DNA of 64,000 bases from Hyaloraphidium curvatum (GCA_025558095.1 JAIVFI010000043.1:372001-436000), one strand, 5' to 3'. Positions 1 to 9,472 are shown, counted from the stretch's first letter. Made by a program: numbers and translations. Notes: generated by a model not told the origin, from the sequence alone.

Positions 1-2553
1 TCCAAGCGCTTCGTCTTGTTCACGGATGCCAGCGATATCGGCCTCGGCGCGGTGCTCAGCCAGCGGGACTCCGATGGCAAGGAGTACGTCATCGCCTACG
101 CCAGCCGCGCTCTGCAGCCGAACGAGCGCAAGTGGGACACTCGGGAGCGCGAAGCCCTGGCCGTTGTTTGGGCATGCGAGCATTTCCGGGCGTATTTGAT
201 CGGGGACGAGTTTGAGGTGGTCACCGACCATAGCGCCCTCAAATGGCTCTTGGAGACCTCCAAGCCGGGCCGCCTACAGCGCTGGATCCTCCGGCTCTCG
301 GACTTCAGGTTCCAGATCATCCATCGCTCGGGCAAAGCGAACTCCAACGCCGACTTCCTGTCTCGTCAGCTCGTGGCGCCGTCGCCCGACGAGGACGTGC
401 CTATGGGCGACCCCGAGGAAATCTTGGACATCCCTGCCTTTTGGCCCCCAAACCCTCCCGACCCCTTGCCTTTTTCTTCTTTTTCTGGGGGGGGACGGGC
501 GCCCGGATTCCTCTCCGGGAGTGATCTCGGTCAGACTTCCCGTTCTTCGTCAACCCCAGTCACCGAGTCAGACTCGGGACGAGCTACTGCGGGTTCCTCA
601 GTCAATTGTGAATCAATGGAGCGAGTGCTGTCTGGCACGGAGTTCCCGGCCACGGTTGCCGCAGTGGAGGGAACCCTGTGGAGCGATCCGGGGACCCTGC
701 CCGAGGCTGCGGCACCGGAGACGCAGATCCTCCTGCCGATCCCAACGACGAACGCACAGGTCGACCCGGCAGACGTGCCTGAGCGAGACCTGGCGTTCCT
801 TCATCCGGCACTGCTTGAGGTGCTACCCGATGTCGGGGGCATCAGTGCTATTGACCTTGCCGACGTCAGATCCCGGGATGCCCTGCGCAAAGTGCAAGAA
901 GCCGACGTCGAGACCAGCGCGCTGATCCGCTTCGTACGAGACGGGGAGCTCCCTCCCAACGTGAATCTGGCCAAATTCTGCAAGAAGTACGGCGAGCAGT
1001 ACTTCCTCGCTACGGACGGCGTGCTCTGCCGGCGCGATGTACTCGCGACTGGTACCCGTCGTATCCCGGTCACCCAGCTCGTGATACCGCACGAGCTGAG
1101 GGAGGCCTACCTGCAACGTGCGCACGACGATCCCCTGAGCGGGCACGTCGGGCGACACCGGGCGTACAGCAATCTGCGGCGCCGCGTATATTGGGTCGGC
1201 ATGGCGCACGACGTTCGCCGCTGGACGCGAGCCTGCCTTACATGCATGACCCGGAAGATGCCTTCGGTATCGAACCAGGGCTTACTGAAATCGGTTCCTC
1301 TCACAGGTCCCAACGAGGACATCTACATCGACTACATCGGCGAGATCAATCCGGCCACGCCCCGCGGCAACAAGTACCTTCTCGTCGTCTACGATCCGTT
1401 CACTAAATGGGTCGCGGCGTATCCGACTCCGGACCTCTCTGGGCCGACGACGGCGAAGCTGCTCTATACGCGATGGATTCTCGAGCACGGTCTTCCGAAG
1501 CGGATTCACCACGACAACGCCTCGAACCTGGACAACCATTACATGGAGTACCTGCTCAAGCTACTCGGCATCAACCGGGGCCTGGTCACGGTTGGGCATC
1601 CCAGGGCTTCCCTCGCGGAGCGCCCGAACCGGTGGATCATCGACGCCCTGAGCGCAGCGGTCTCCAAGAACTACCAGACATGGGACGAGGACATCGTGGG
1701 GGTCATCTTTGCCTTCCGGACCTCCATCCACGCGACGACCGGCGAAACTCCGTTCTTTCTGATGCATGGTCGGGATGCTCGTATTCCGCTCGACCTACTT
1801 TACGACGAGACCGAGATTCGCGAGCCAGTGCACCTGCGGGCCAGCGACGAGGAGGACAAGAAGACAGAGGATGAGCGCCGGCGGACCTACGTCGTGGAGC
1901 TCGTGGCGCAGCTTCGTGCGGCCTACGACCTGGTGGCCGAGAAGATGGCCGCAGCGGCGGAGACTCGGAACGCCAAGGCCAACGCTACCCGGCTTCCGAT
2001 TACCTTCCGCCCCGGCGACCTCGTGCTCATCTGGGGACCAGAACGACCGCGCAAGGGCGAGCCGGGCAAGTTCGTCTCTCGTTATCTTGGGCCCTACCGC
2101 ATCGAGGAGTCAGGCCACACCGAGCTCACCTGGAAGTGTAGACACGTCTACGAGACCGACCACGTCACCACTGTGCATGTGGACCGGCTGGCGCGCTACA
2201 AGCCTTGGGAGTCGGCCACCTTCAACGCGCGCTCGTGGAACGCACGCGCCCCGGAGCTCGCCGCCGGTGAAGAGCTCGATCTCTCGGAACCGGTGAACGA
2301 GTTCGAAGAGGAAATCGAGGTCGAGAACGCGCTTGGGAACGAGCAGGAGTACACCGTCGAGGACATCGTCGGCCACGAGGGCCAGGGTCACGGACTCAAG
2401 TTCGAGGTCAAGTGGCGGGGCTTCGCTCGCACGACCAAGCTCCCTCTGGACATGTTGCACGGCGCCATAGGGATCGTCCGCGCCTATGCCGATCGCGTTG
2501 GTCTCCAGCTCCCGACGGGTCTCCCCAGGCGCATGCGGACTCGGCGTCGCTAG
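1..2553 (+). CDS. Ty3/gypsy chromovirus Pol, 3' part (RNase H, integrase, chromodomain-like tail); 5' partial
   Basis: The reading frame is open from base 1, so the protein enters from the left; protease and reverse transcriptase are outside the window. Domains in order: Ty3-type RNase H (FTDASDIGLGAVLSQ near the edge, then VVTDHSALKWLL and ADFLSRQ, to about base 360); a low-complexity linker; the H-H-C-C integrase zinc finger (SGHVGRH, then CLTC, about 1125-1250); the integrase core with D (YIDYIG), D (HHDNAS) and E (SLAERPN), about 1310-1640; and a chromodomain-like tail (EYTVEDIVGHE, FEVKWRGF, about 2345-2440). No stop or frameshift is seen, so this part looks intact. I found no polypurine tract or TG...CA long terminal repeat after the stop. 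The domain order is typical of chromoviruses. Confidence 0.93.
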   Translation, partial: SKRFVLFTDASDIGLGAVLSQRDSDGKEYVIAYASRALQPNERKWDTREREALAVVWACEHFRAYLIGDEFEVVTDHSALKWLLETSKPGRLQRWILRLSDFRFQIIHRSGKANSNADFLSRQLVAPSPDEDVPMGDPEEILDIPAFWPPNPPDPLPFSSFSGGGRAPGFLSGSDLGQTSRSSSTPVTESDSGRATAGSSVNCESMERVLSGTEFPATVAAVEGTLWSDPGTLPEAAAPETQILLPIPTTNAQVDPADVPERDLAFLHPALLEVLPDVGGISAIDLADVRSRDALRKVQEADVETSALIRFVRDGELPPNVNLAKFCKKYGEQYFLATDGVLCRRDVLATGTRRIPVTQLVIPHELREAYLQRAHDDPLSGHVGRHRAYSNLRRRVYWVGMAHDVRRWTRACLTCMTRKMPSVSNQGLLKSVPLTGPNEDIYIDYIGEINPATPRGNKYLLVVYDPFTKWVAAYPTPDLSGPTTAKLLYTRWILEHGLPKRIHHDNASNLDNHYMEYLLKLLGINRGLVTVGHPRASLAERPNRWIIDALSAAVSKNYQTWDEDIVGVIFAFRTSIHATTGETPFFLMHGRDARIPLDLLYDETEIREPVHLRASDEEDKKTEDERRRTYVVELVAQLRAAYDLVAEKMAAAAETRNAKANATRLPITFRPGDLVLIWGPERPRKGEPGKFVSRYLGPYRIEESGHTELTWKCRHVYETDHVTTVHVDRLARYKPWESATFNARSWNARAPELAAGEELDLSEPVNEFEEEIEVENALGNEQEYTVEDIVGHEGQGHGLKFEVKWRGFARTTKLPLDMLHGAIGIVRAYADRVGLQLPTGLPRRMRTRRR

Positions 2554-2600
2554 TAACACCAACGACGTCTATCCGGTCACAGCACTACCATCTCTGTGCT
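1..2600 (+). mobile_element. Ty3/gypsy (chromovirus-type) retrotransposon, right part
   Basis: The pol gene fixes the class. The 3' boundary is not visible: no LTR, primer-related or target-site duplication could be recognised between the pol stop (2553) and the minus-strand gene that ends at 2624, so the right end given is nominal. Either the 3' LTR is deleted, or the three genes that follow (2.6-6.7 kb) lie inside a larger composite element. Confidence 0.7.
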
Positions 2601-2623
2601 CCGATCCCCGGCTTTTCACTGAC

Positions 2624-3609
2624 TCAAACCCGACGTACTACCTCGAGCCTATCCTCGACCCCCTCGAACGCCAACTTGTGATACCCGGACTGAAAATGCG
2701 TGTTCAGATTGCCCAGGAGGCCCTTAGCCTTGTGCTTTACCAGATGGCACCACGGGAACGAGCATACCGCCACTTCGCCCTTGGTGGGGCTCCGGTACAG
2801 TTCGCCGGCGTACGTTCCGGCAATCTTCCATCGGAGGAAGGAGCCTGCCGGCACGGCATCAGGGACCTTCTTCGTCACCCGTTCCGCCTTCAAGCCCCAG
2901 ACCGGCGACGACTTCTTCATCTGGCACATTCAGTGACGATCAGCGCTTGTGGGGCGTACTCCCGTCGAGCCGTTCACCTGCGCAATCTGCTCCCGGGCCT
3001 CCCCGCGCTGCACCACATGCCCCTCGTCTTTACCTGAAGTTGCCGTTTGGGCCGTCTGGAAGGCGCTCCCTTGTTCAGTGGCGGCCTCGAAGTCGCCTAA
3101 GTGGTCCAGCTCCCAAGAGGGCGCATGAAGCGTGACTGACAGCACGGGGACTTCGTCGGCCGCCTCGAGCTCCTCCCTCGAGTCCGCCGCCGACTCGCCC
3201 TCGCCGACGGAAGGCGCACCCTTCGACGACATCGCCGGCAGGAAGACGCCGGAGGTCCGGGTTGCGGCCGCGGCCGCGATCGGGTCGTTGCCTCTGGCCC
3301 CGCCAGCCTCGCGCAGCTTGGCGGTCCCGCCGGCCTCGCGCAGCTCGGCGACGAGCCGACGGAGCACTCGGACCTCGACAACGACGTTCCCAGCCTCTTC
3401 GGCCAGCGGCAACATCCCGCGCATGGCGGCCAGACGCACCAGTTGCAGGAAGCAGTCGACCACGTCGTCCTCCTGGCGCGGCGCTGAGCTCCCGTTCGAG
3501 GACCACGCCGCTACGCTCTTACCTTGGTGCACAGCAGGACGTCGAAGGTCGGCAACCGAACCTCGAACCACGAACTCGGCGGGACGACGTTCGGCAGCTC
3601 CGCACTCAT
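2624..3609 (-). CDS. Uncharacterised 292-aa protein with C-terminal CCHH (BED-like) finger
   Basis: Proposed exons (minus strand) 3609-3523, 3472-2978 and 2920-2624. Intron 1 has a GTAAGA donor and CAG acceptor, and removing it joins ...VLLCTK to EDDVVDCF. Intron 2 (57 nt, GTGAAC...CCAG) removes an in-frame TGA at 2930-2932, so the gene is intact only when spliced. The middle holds a charged helical stretch with a duplicated REAGG unit. Near the end CSFPWC and HFQSGYH give Cys-x4-Cys ... His-x5-His, like a BED or C2H2 finger and therefore possibly DNA binding (inference). It is transcribed divergently from the coiled-coil gene at 3978, with the palindrome array between them, and converges on the retrotransposon pol. 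No family was recognised. Confidence 0.6.
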
Positions 3610-3739
3610 GACAGGCGCGGAGATCCCCCCAGCTCTTCTGGACCCTACGTCGCGATCCCCCGCGAGCGCTTTCGTCGACGCAATGGCGTACGGCCCTCGC
3701 TCGCGCCCCGTCCCCCGTGGCGGGGACTGGTGACCCGGT

Positions 3740-3912
3740 GTGCGGGCGAACTCGCGGTCGACTCGACTCGCAGTTGACTCGCGGTTGACTCGCGGTTGGC
3801 TCGCGGTTGACTCGCAAGTGACTCGCGAGTCACTCGCGAGTCGCTCGCAAGTCACTCGCGAGCGACTTGCGATGCACTCGCGAGTTGCCTGCGCTTCGCA
3901 CCATATAAGCGG
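3740..3912 (+). promoter_or_regulatory. Palindrome array plus TATA box upstream of the coiled-coil gene
   Basis: About ten degenerate copies of a 10-12 bp unit (GACTCGCGGTT, GACTCGCGAGTC, ACTCGCGAGT and variants) run head to tail from roughly 3765 to 3890. Several are perfect palindromes centred on TCGCGA. A TATA-like CATATAAG follows at 3901-3908 and the start codon is at 3978. The spacing is close to one helical turn, as expected for repeated binding of a dimeric regulator (inference). The array may also serve the divergent minus-strand gene that starts at 3609. Confidence 0.7.
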
Positions 3913-3977
3913 CGGACCACAGGAGGCCGCGGCCGCGGACTACGCACCCAACGTCGACCTCGCCGCTACCGTCTCCC

Positions 3978-5243
3978 ATGGCGACCCCCACGACTGCCGG
4001 CCACAACCTGCGGCCCCGCCGGCCGCATGTGGCCACGGCGCCGCCGCCGGCGACTGCGCCCGTCGCTGCGTTGCCTGGCGTCGTACCCCCGGACTATCGG
4101 TCGGCGCTTGCCTCCCTCTCGACCCGGCTGGACGACCTCCGGGCCGACCTCGACGTCAGACACTCCCAGACGACGGCCCACTTGCACAAGGTCGAGCAGG
4201 CCGCCTTCTCCGCGGTCATGCCCATCCGCGCAGCCCTCGACGCACTCCACCCGGTGCTCAACACCCTCGTCAATGTCGGCAACCTGGAGCAGCACGCTCT
4301 TGACCGCGTAACGGCGACGCTCGAGCAGCAAGAGGCCCGCCTGGACGCCCAGATCCGCCAGCAGCGTGACGAGCTCCAGGTGGTCCTCAGTGGCCGCCAC
4401 CGCGAACTTGAGTTCGCCGTCACCGCCTTGCGCCGGACCGACGACGCTCGTCTCGGTGCCATCGAGACGCAGCTCGACCGGCTTGCGTTGGTGCTCGAGG
4501 CTCAACGTCAGAACTTCAACGGCATTCTCCTGGTGGACGAAGCTACCATCGAGGAGTTGAGGGAGTTCGGCTCTTCCCTCGCCGGGCTGGTTGCTCAGAC
4601 CGGGACCAACCTCGAAACCACCATCGAGACCGTCGTCGAGACCAATCTCGCCCGTCACAACAATGGCCCCATGGCGGAGTTTGCGGCCGACCTCAAGAGC
4701 GTCCTGGCGGCCCATCTGCAGCGATTTGGGTCGGAGCAGCACAAGCAGCTCATGCTTTCAGCTCAAGACCACACCACGCTCCTCACGGCCGGCCTGAACG
4801 CGCAGCGCGAGCACTTCACCAAGACCGCCGACGAGCAACGGGCCCTCCTGCGTCGCTTCCTCGGCAATCAAGTGGCTCCCCTGGCGGGGCAAACGACGCC
4901 CGCCGTGGTCACCTCCACGCCGGTCGGCCGCGTCAAGGACGAGGACCTCGTCACCTCCGACGATGAGGCTGGGGATATGCAACCTCCAGCTCCTCGCCCC
5001 GAGAGCGTGTCCAGCAGCGACGCCTCCTCCATCGTCTCGCAGGACGACGGCCTCTTGGCCGCCCTGTACGACGACATCCCGGCCGCTCCCTACAAGTCGA
5101 CCATGCCCCCGGTCTACACCCCCTCGGCCGCGGACGGCTCAGCCGTGCATGCCGCCTTCGCTCTCGGCTTTACCCGCCGGCTCCGCGCCCCGCCGCCGAG
5201 CGACGACGAGGCGGACGCCGACGTCGACTTTGAGGACGCCTAA
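3978..5243 (+). CDS. Uncharacterised 421-aa coiled-coil protein with acidic tail
   Basis: Single exon; this is the first ATG after the TATA box (70 nt). The N-terminus is Pro/Ala-rich and basic (about residues 1-35). A long, highly helical, heptad-rich region follows (about 36-315; for example LSTRLDDLRADLDVRHSQ), then a Ser/Pro linker and a strongly acidic end (SDDEADADVDFEDA). There are no membrane segments, signal peptide or enzymatic motifs. It could be a structural, capsid-like or scaffold protein of a mobile element, but nothing in the sequence proves that. It shares its upstream array with the nuclease-like gene downstream, which suggests joint regulation. Confidence is in a real gene, not in a function. 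Confidence 0.7.
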   Translation: MATPTTAGHNLRPRRPHVATAPPPATAPVAALPGVVPPDYRSALASLSTRLDDLRADLDVRHSQTTAHLHKVEQAAFSAVMPIRAALDALHPVLNTLVNVGNLEQHALDRVTATLEQQEARLDAQIRQQRDELQVVLSGRHRELEFAVTALRRTDDARLGAIETQLDRLALVLEAQRQNFNGILLVDEATIEELREFGSSLAGLVAQTGTNLETTIETVVETNLARHNNGPMAEFAADLKSVLAAHLQRFGSEQHKQLMLSAQDHTTLLTAGLNAQREHFTKTADEQRALLRRFLGNQVAPLAGQTTPAVVTSTPVGRVKDEDLVTSDDEAGDMQPPAPRPESVSSSDASSIVSQDDGLLAALYDDIPAAPYKSTMPPVYTPSAADGSAVHAAFALGFTRRLRAPPPSDDEADADVDFEDA

Positions 5244-5454
5244 GCCACCCTTCGGCCCTACACTCTCCAACATCTGTTGTCTCCACCTCGGCCTTCAACA
5301 TCTTCTACTGCAAGCATGACGTCACTCCGCGGAGGATCTTCGATTTCGTGGCGCCGAGGGCGGCGCCTTCTTTTGGGTGGGGGCGTGCGAAGGTACAGGA
5401 CGTCTGACATTCGGACAAGGGTATTTTCATTTTCGGTTCGGAGGCGTGGAGGCG

Positions 5455-5585
5455 TCGGTCCTCGCGATCGACTCGTGATCGACTCGCGATCGACTCGCGA
5501 GTGACTCGCGAGTCACTCGCGAGCGACTCGCGAGCGACTCGCAAGTGACTCGGCACAGCCACCCTCCTGGGATATATAAAGAGCG
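5455..5585 (+). promoter_or_regulatory. Second palindrome array plus TATA box
   Basis: Units of the same family as at 3.8 kb (GATCGACTCGCGATCGACTC, then GACTCGCGAGTC and GAGCGACTCGC variants) run from about 5460 to 5550. A strong TATA box, GATATATAAAG, follows about 20 nt later (5572-5582). The arrangement copies the first array in order and spacing. The first ATG of the following open frame is at 5959, so the 5' untranslated region would be long or contain an intron. Confidence 0.7.
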
Positions 5586-5958
5586 GGACATGTAACAGTA
5601 CAATCTTGATCGCCAGTTGACTCTACGTGCTCTCCGTGTCGTTCGACCACCGTGCGGAACCCCGCCCGGCCGGATCCTCGTTCTGAGAGCCCTTGGGACG
5701 CACCCCGGGAGACATCCCGTAACCTCTTTCCCCCGGCTACAGTCAAGTATCTTCAGCGCTGTTCGCTTATTCATATTCAGGGCCTATCCGACCCGAAGAG
5801 CCGAGCGGGATTCGCGCGCCGGGTTAGAGCTTCAGGCCCGGTTCCGACCCGGACCGTCGCACTTACTTGTACGCTTCCGGCTTTGCCTCCCGCTCCTGCA
5901 CGAGGCCGACTACCCTGGTCTTTCCTTGCCCTGCCGGCGGGGCTGCAAGCGATCGGCC

Positions 5959-6657
5959 ATGTCGCTGACGGGGGAGCACGCGTTCTCGGGCTGCTATGGC
6001 CGGGATCTCTTCAGTCCTGGTCACGACGACATTTGCGCGGCCATCCGCGCGGCGCTTCGCTCCATCCCGCTCCTCCGCGTGCACCCCATGCCGCCAAACC
6101 TCCTTGCGCATGGCTACGAGACTGTCACCCCGCCCACGCCTGCGGATGCTGGCCGCCTTGGCGACGTTCTCATCACGCACCGCGAAACCCGGAAACGGTG
6201 GTTGCTCGAGATCAAGACCCTCACCTCTATGGCCCATTTGCACACGGGCCTGGTCTTCTCGGTCCCGGGCCACGCAGTCGGACGGCGGGTCGAGGCCGCC
6301 AGGAAGGACTACTCCCGTTTCGTCTTCAACGCCAACTTCTACCCTCTGATCGTGCTTGCTTTTGATTCGTACAGCGCTGTCTCTGCCACTTTCTCGCGCT
6401 TCTCCTCGGAGATGGGGCGCATCCAGTATCCCGGGATCGTCGGCCGCGATGGACAGCCCGTGGACCTCGATGGCCTTTACTCTCGTTTTGTGCGGCGCTT
6501 CCGCGAACGGATCGCGGTGGCCTGGGCTCTTGGCTTCGCGGCCCAACTCCAACACTGGCTTCAGCTGTGCACCGAAGCCGCCGCTGTCAACGCTCCGGCC
6601 CCCGCGCCGGTCGCATTTGGTTTGAATGTAGATGAGGAGCTGATTCTTGGGGCGTAG
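5959..6657 (+). CDS. Uncharacterised 232-aa protein with PD-(D/E)XK nuclease-like signature
   Basis: The frame is open from about 5617, but the first ATG is 5959 (MSLTGEHAFSGCYGRD). Residues 61-86 carry PADAGRLGDV, then LLEIKTL: Asp69 in a hydrophobic strand, about 14 residues, then Glu84-x-Lys86. This is the D...ExK pattern of the PD-(D/E)XK nuclease superfamily, which also needs structural confirmation because the motif is short. The rest is helical, with RRFRERIAVAWALGF near the end. The stop lies only 58 nt before the start codon of the CWF19-like gene, so the two are packed very tightly. No close family was recognised; a mobile-element nuclease is one possibility. Confidence 0.6.
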   Translation: MSLTGEHAFSGCYGRDLFSPGHDDICAAIRAALRSIPLLRVHPMPPNLLAHGYETVTPPTPADAGRLGDVLITHRETRKRWLLEIKTLTSMAHLHTGLVFSVPGHAVGRRVEAARKDYSRFVFNANFYPLIVLAFDSYSAVSATFSRFSSEMGRIQYPGIVGRDGQPVDLDGLYSRFVRRFRERIAVAWALGFAAQLQHWLQLCTEAAAVNAPAPAPVAFGLNVDEELILGA

Positions 6658-6715
6658 GGGGATTTCTAAGTGTACGGTGGGATTGCTAGCTCCTCATTAC
6701 ACATTGCGCGCAGCA

Positions 6716-9082
6716 ATGGCGTCCGACGGCGAGCGGGGCCGCGATGGCGACCGGAAGGGCGAAAAGAAGGACAAGAAGCGGCGACGCTCGCGGTCGTCGA
6801 GCGGCTCGTCGGACTCGGACGCCGAGCGGCGACGGCGGAAGCGGAAGGAGAAGAAGGAGCGGCGGCGCGACCGCCACAAACACGCCGACGGGCAGCGCGG
6901 GGGCGGGGAGGAGCTCTGGGTCGAGAAGGCGCCGGCGGCGCCCGCAGCGGCGGGTGGTGCCCAGGCGGGGAGCCGGGAGGCCCCGAAGGAACCAGAGGAA
7001 CGCCCGACGGACACGGCCCCTGCGCCGGCTCGGCCCGCAGACGCCGGCTGGATGTCGTTTTCTGCTCCGAAACGGGACGACGATGCCGCCGAGGACGAAA
7101 ACACCGGGGCAGCAGCGGCGGTCGACTCGGGCCGACCGTCGGACCCATTCGCGGCCATGTTCGACGCCTCGACCACGCAGCGCAAGTCCAAGGCCGAGCT
7201 GCAGGAGGAAAAGCGCGCAGCCGAGGCGCGCCTGCGCGAGCCCGGCCGCTCGGACCGCGAGCTGAACCCGTACTGGAAGGACGGCGGCGACGGGCTTCCG
7301 TCCGACCAGCGGAAAAGGAAGCACGAGTACGGCGACGCCGGCTCCGCTTGGCGGATGCTGAAGCTGCGCAAGGCGAGGGAGATGGCTGAGGAGGAGGGGC
7401 GGAGCATCGAGGAGGTGGCGCTGGAGCGGTTCGGGTCGATGGAGGAGTACCTGGACGCCGTGGAGGAGCGGAAGTACCTCGACGCCCGCGGCAGGGGCTC
7501 GTCGGGCGGCCGCGACCGTGACAGGGACAGGGACCGCGATAGGGACGGGCGGCGAAGGGTGGAGGACCGCGACGTGGCCGGCCGCGCCGTGCTGGCCGCC
7601 CGGGGCGAGGCCTTCAGGCGGGCCGGCGACGACGGCGGGCGGTGGTCGCCCGCCCAGGGATCCCGCTCGGGCGGCACCCCGAGGACGGATACCCCGGGCT
7701 CGGACGCCGATCGTTGGCCCAACGACGGCACTTCCAAGCCCGCCGCGCCGACATCCGCCTCCCGCTACCCCCCCGTCTCCATCCCCTCCGCCATCCCCAC
7801 CCCGCCGCCCGGCACCCCGCCGCCCGGCCGCCCCGTGCTCACCACGGACCAGCTCAACAAGCTCCAGGCCCGCATCCTCAAGGCCCGCATCTCCAAGGAC
7901 CCCAACCTGCCCGCGCTGGAGCGCGAGTACGCCGAGGAGAAGCGCCGCGCCGCCGCGGCGCCCCCGGACGTCGTCGTGCTGCCCACCGTCGACTCGCGCG
8001 GCAGGCTGCAGGACCTCCCTTCTGGCTCCGCTTCGGGACCTCCGCGGTCTGCGGGACCGGCCAAGCGCGCCAAGCCGTGGGCCGCGGACAAGGCGCAGGG
8101 CGACGCCGAGGCCGACCCGTCCCGCGCGCCCGATCTTATGGAGCTGCTGCGGAGGGAGAAGATGGGCGTGGGGGAGGGGTACGACCGCGAGCTGGCGGAG
8201 CGGATCGCGCGGGACTCGGCGTTCCGGGACAACCTGGACTACATGGACGAGCAGTCGGACCGCATGGCCCGGCAGGTCGGGAGGTCGGACGACAAGAAGA
8301 GGCAGACGGCGGTGGACGACCACCGGAGGATGCAGACGGCGCTGGAGCGGTGCGCGTACTGCTACCAGGACGAGGGCAAGACGGCGCCCAAGGTGCCCGT
8401 GGTGTCGCTGGGGAACAGGACCTACCTGGGCCTGACGCAGACGGTGGAGATGGCCAAGGGGCACTGCGCGATTGTGCCGGTGCAGCACGTCAACAACTCG
8501 CTGGAGCTGGAGGACGACGCGTGGGAGGAAGTGAGGGTACGTCGCTCAAAGTGTTGTCTGGCCCGACTGCCGCTCATCCCTCCCCTCTTTCAGAACTTCA
8601 TGAAGTGCCTCACCCAGCTCTACGCCACCTTCGACCCGCCCTGCTCCCCCATCTTCATCGAGTCCTTCGCCAACCCCAAGCACCGCCGGCACTGCGTCAT
8701 CGAGGCCATCCCGGTCCCGCAGGACCTCGCCGCCGACGCCCCCGCCTACTTCCGCGACGCCCTCCAGAGCGCCGAGGAGGAATGGACGGTGCACCGCAAG
8801 GTGATCGACACGCGCGAGGGCGGCATCCGCCGGCACATGGTCAAGGAACTGCCCTACTTCCACGTCTGGTTCGGGCCCAACGGCGGCTTCGGCCACGTGA
8901 TCGAGGACTCGGCGTCGTGGCCGGACTGGTTCGGCAAGGAGGTGGTCGCGGGGATGATGGACCTGCCGCCGGAGCTGTGGAGGAAGCCGCGGTGGGCGGA
9001 CCGCAGGGACGAGGCGGGGAGGCTGAAGAGGTTCAGGGAGGGGTGGGACGCGTTCGACTGGACCAAGGCGCTGGATGAGTGA
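6716..9082 (+). CDS. CWF19-like (CwfJ family) spliceosome-associated protein
   Basis: Exons 6716-8536 and 8594-9082 (769 aa). The 57-nt intron (GTACGT...TTTCAG) is a multiple of three without stops, but splicing restores the family sequence EVRNFMKCL. The N-terminal half is a low-complexity RS/RD/KE-rich region with DRDRD repeats (about 260-290), typical of splicing factors. The conserved C-terminal CwfJ domains start at CAYC (Cys546/Cys549) and include GHCAIVPVQH, the HIT-like core, SPIFIESFANPKHRRH and the final WFGKEVVAGMMDLPPELWRKP. Family role: Cwf19/CWF19L2 proteins associate with late spliceosomes and aid lariat turnover in the nucleus. Identification is strong from the C-terminal third; MASDGERG is the first sensible Met. 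Confidence 0.92.
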   Translation: MASDGERGRDGDRKGEKKDKKRRRSRSSSGSSDSDAERRRRKRKEKKERRRDRHKHADGQRGGGEELWVEKAPAAPAAAGGAQAGSREAPKEPEERPTDTAPAPARPADAGWMSFSAPKRDDDAAEDENTGAAAAVDSGRPSDPFAAMFDASTTQRKSKAELQEEKRAAEARLREPGRSDRELNPYWKDGGDGLPSDQRKRKHEYGDAGSAWRMLKLRKAREMAEEEGRSIEEVALERFGSMEEYLDAVEERKYLDARGRGSSGGRDRDRDRDRDRDGRRRVEDRDVAGRAVLAARGEAFRRAGDDGGRWSPAQGSRSGGTPRTDTPGSDADRWPNDGTSKPAAPTSASRYPPVSIPSAIPTPPPGTPPPGRPVLTTDQLNKLQARILKARISKDPNLPALEREYAEEKRRAAAAPPDVVVLPTVDSRGRLQDLPSGSASGPPRSAGPAKRAKPWAADKAQGDAEADPSRAPDLMELLRREKMGVGEGYDRELAERIARDSAFRDNLDYMDEQSDRMARQVGRSDDKKRQTAVDDHRRMQTALERCAYCYQDEGKTAPKVPVVSLGNRTYLGLTQTVEMAKGHCAIVPVQHVNNSLELEDDAWEEVRVRRSKCCLARLPLIPPLFQNFMKCLTQLYATFDPPCSPIFIESFANPKHRRHCVIEAIPVPQDLAADAPAYFRDALQSAEEEWTVHRKVIDTREGGIRRHMVKELPYFHVWFGPNGGFGHVIEDSASWPDWFGKEVVAGMMDLPPELWRKPRWADRRDEAGRLKRFREGWDAFDWTKALDE

Positions 9083-9472
9083 TCCAATCGGACCGTGGCT
9101 GTTTTGCTGCTGTGGTGCTGTGGGCTTGGTCAGTCCGGTTTCGCCCGGAAATGTGGGGTGAACGAGCCCGATGACGTCTGTCGGAGGGCGGCTGGCCCTC
9201 TCCGAAAACCTCTGTTCTTGACCTCCGGGCCCAACAGCTGTATCTGCAGAGCCATTGCTGCTCTGCGATTATAGCACGTGCGCCTCGCTGCGTTCGGATG
9301 CGCCGGGCGGCCGGAAGTGCAAAGGACCGACGAGTGTGTCATTTCCCAGGGACGCTCAGGGACCGACCTGTGGCGGTGCTCCTTGGCCTCAAAATGGGCG
9401 ACGACGGAGTCACCCGAAATCCAACTTCACTCACACCAAACACAAGCGAATACCAACCCCAGCTCTGCGGAC
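9083..9472 (+). other. Intergenic, 390 bp
   Basis: This stretch holds the CWF19-like 3' region and the protease promoter and leader. I see no further gene, repeat or recognisable regulatory motif. Confidence 0.5.

Noticed and set aside
3740-5560. Tandem units mistaken for a CRISPR array
   Set aside because: Units are contiguous without unique spacers, are palindromic and degenerate, and sit in a eukaryotic promoter context.
6686-8488. Long minus-strand frames under the CWF19-like gene
   Set aside because: Antisense shadows of a strongly biased RS/KE-rich coding region.
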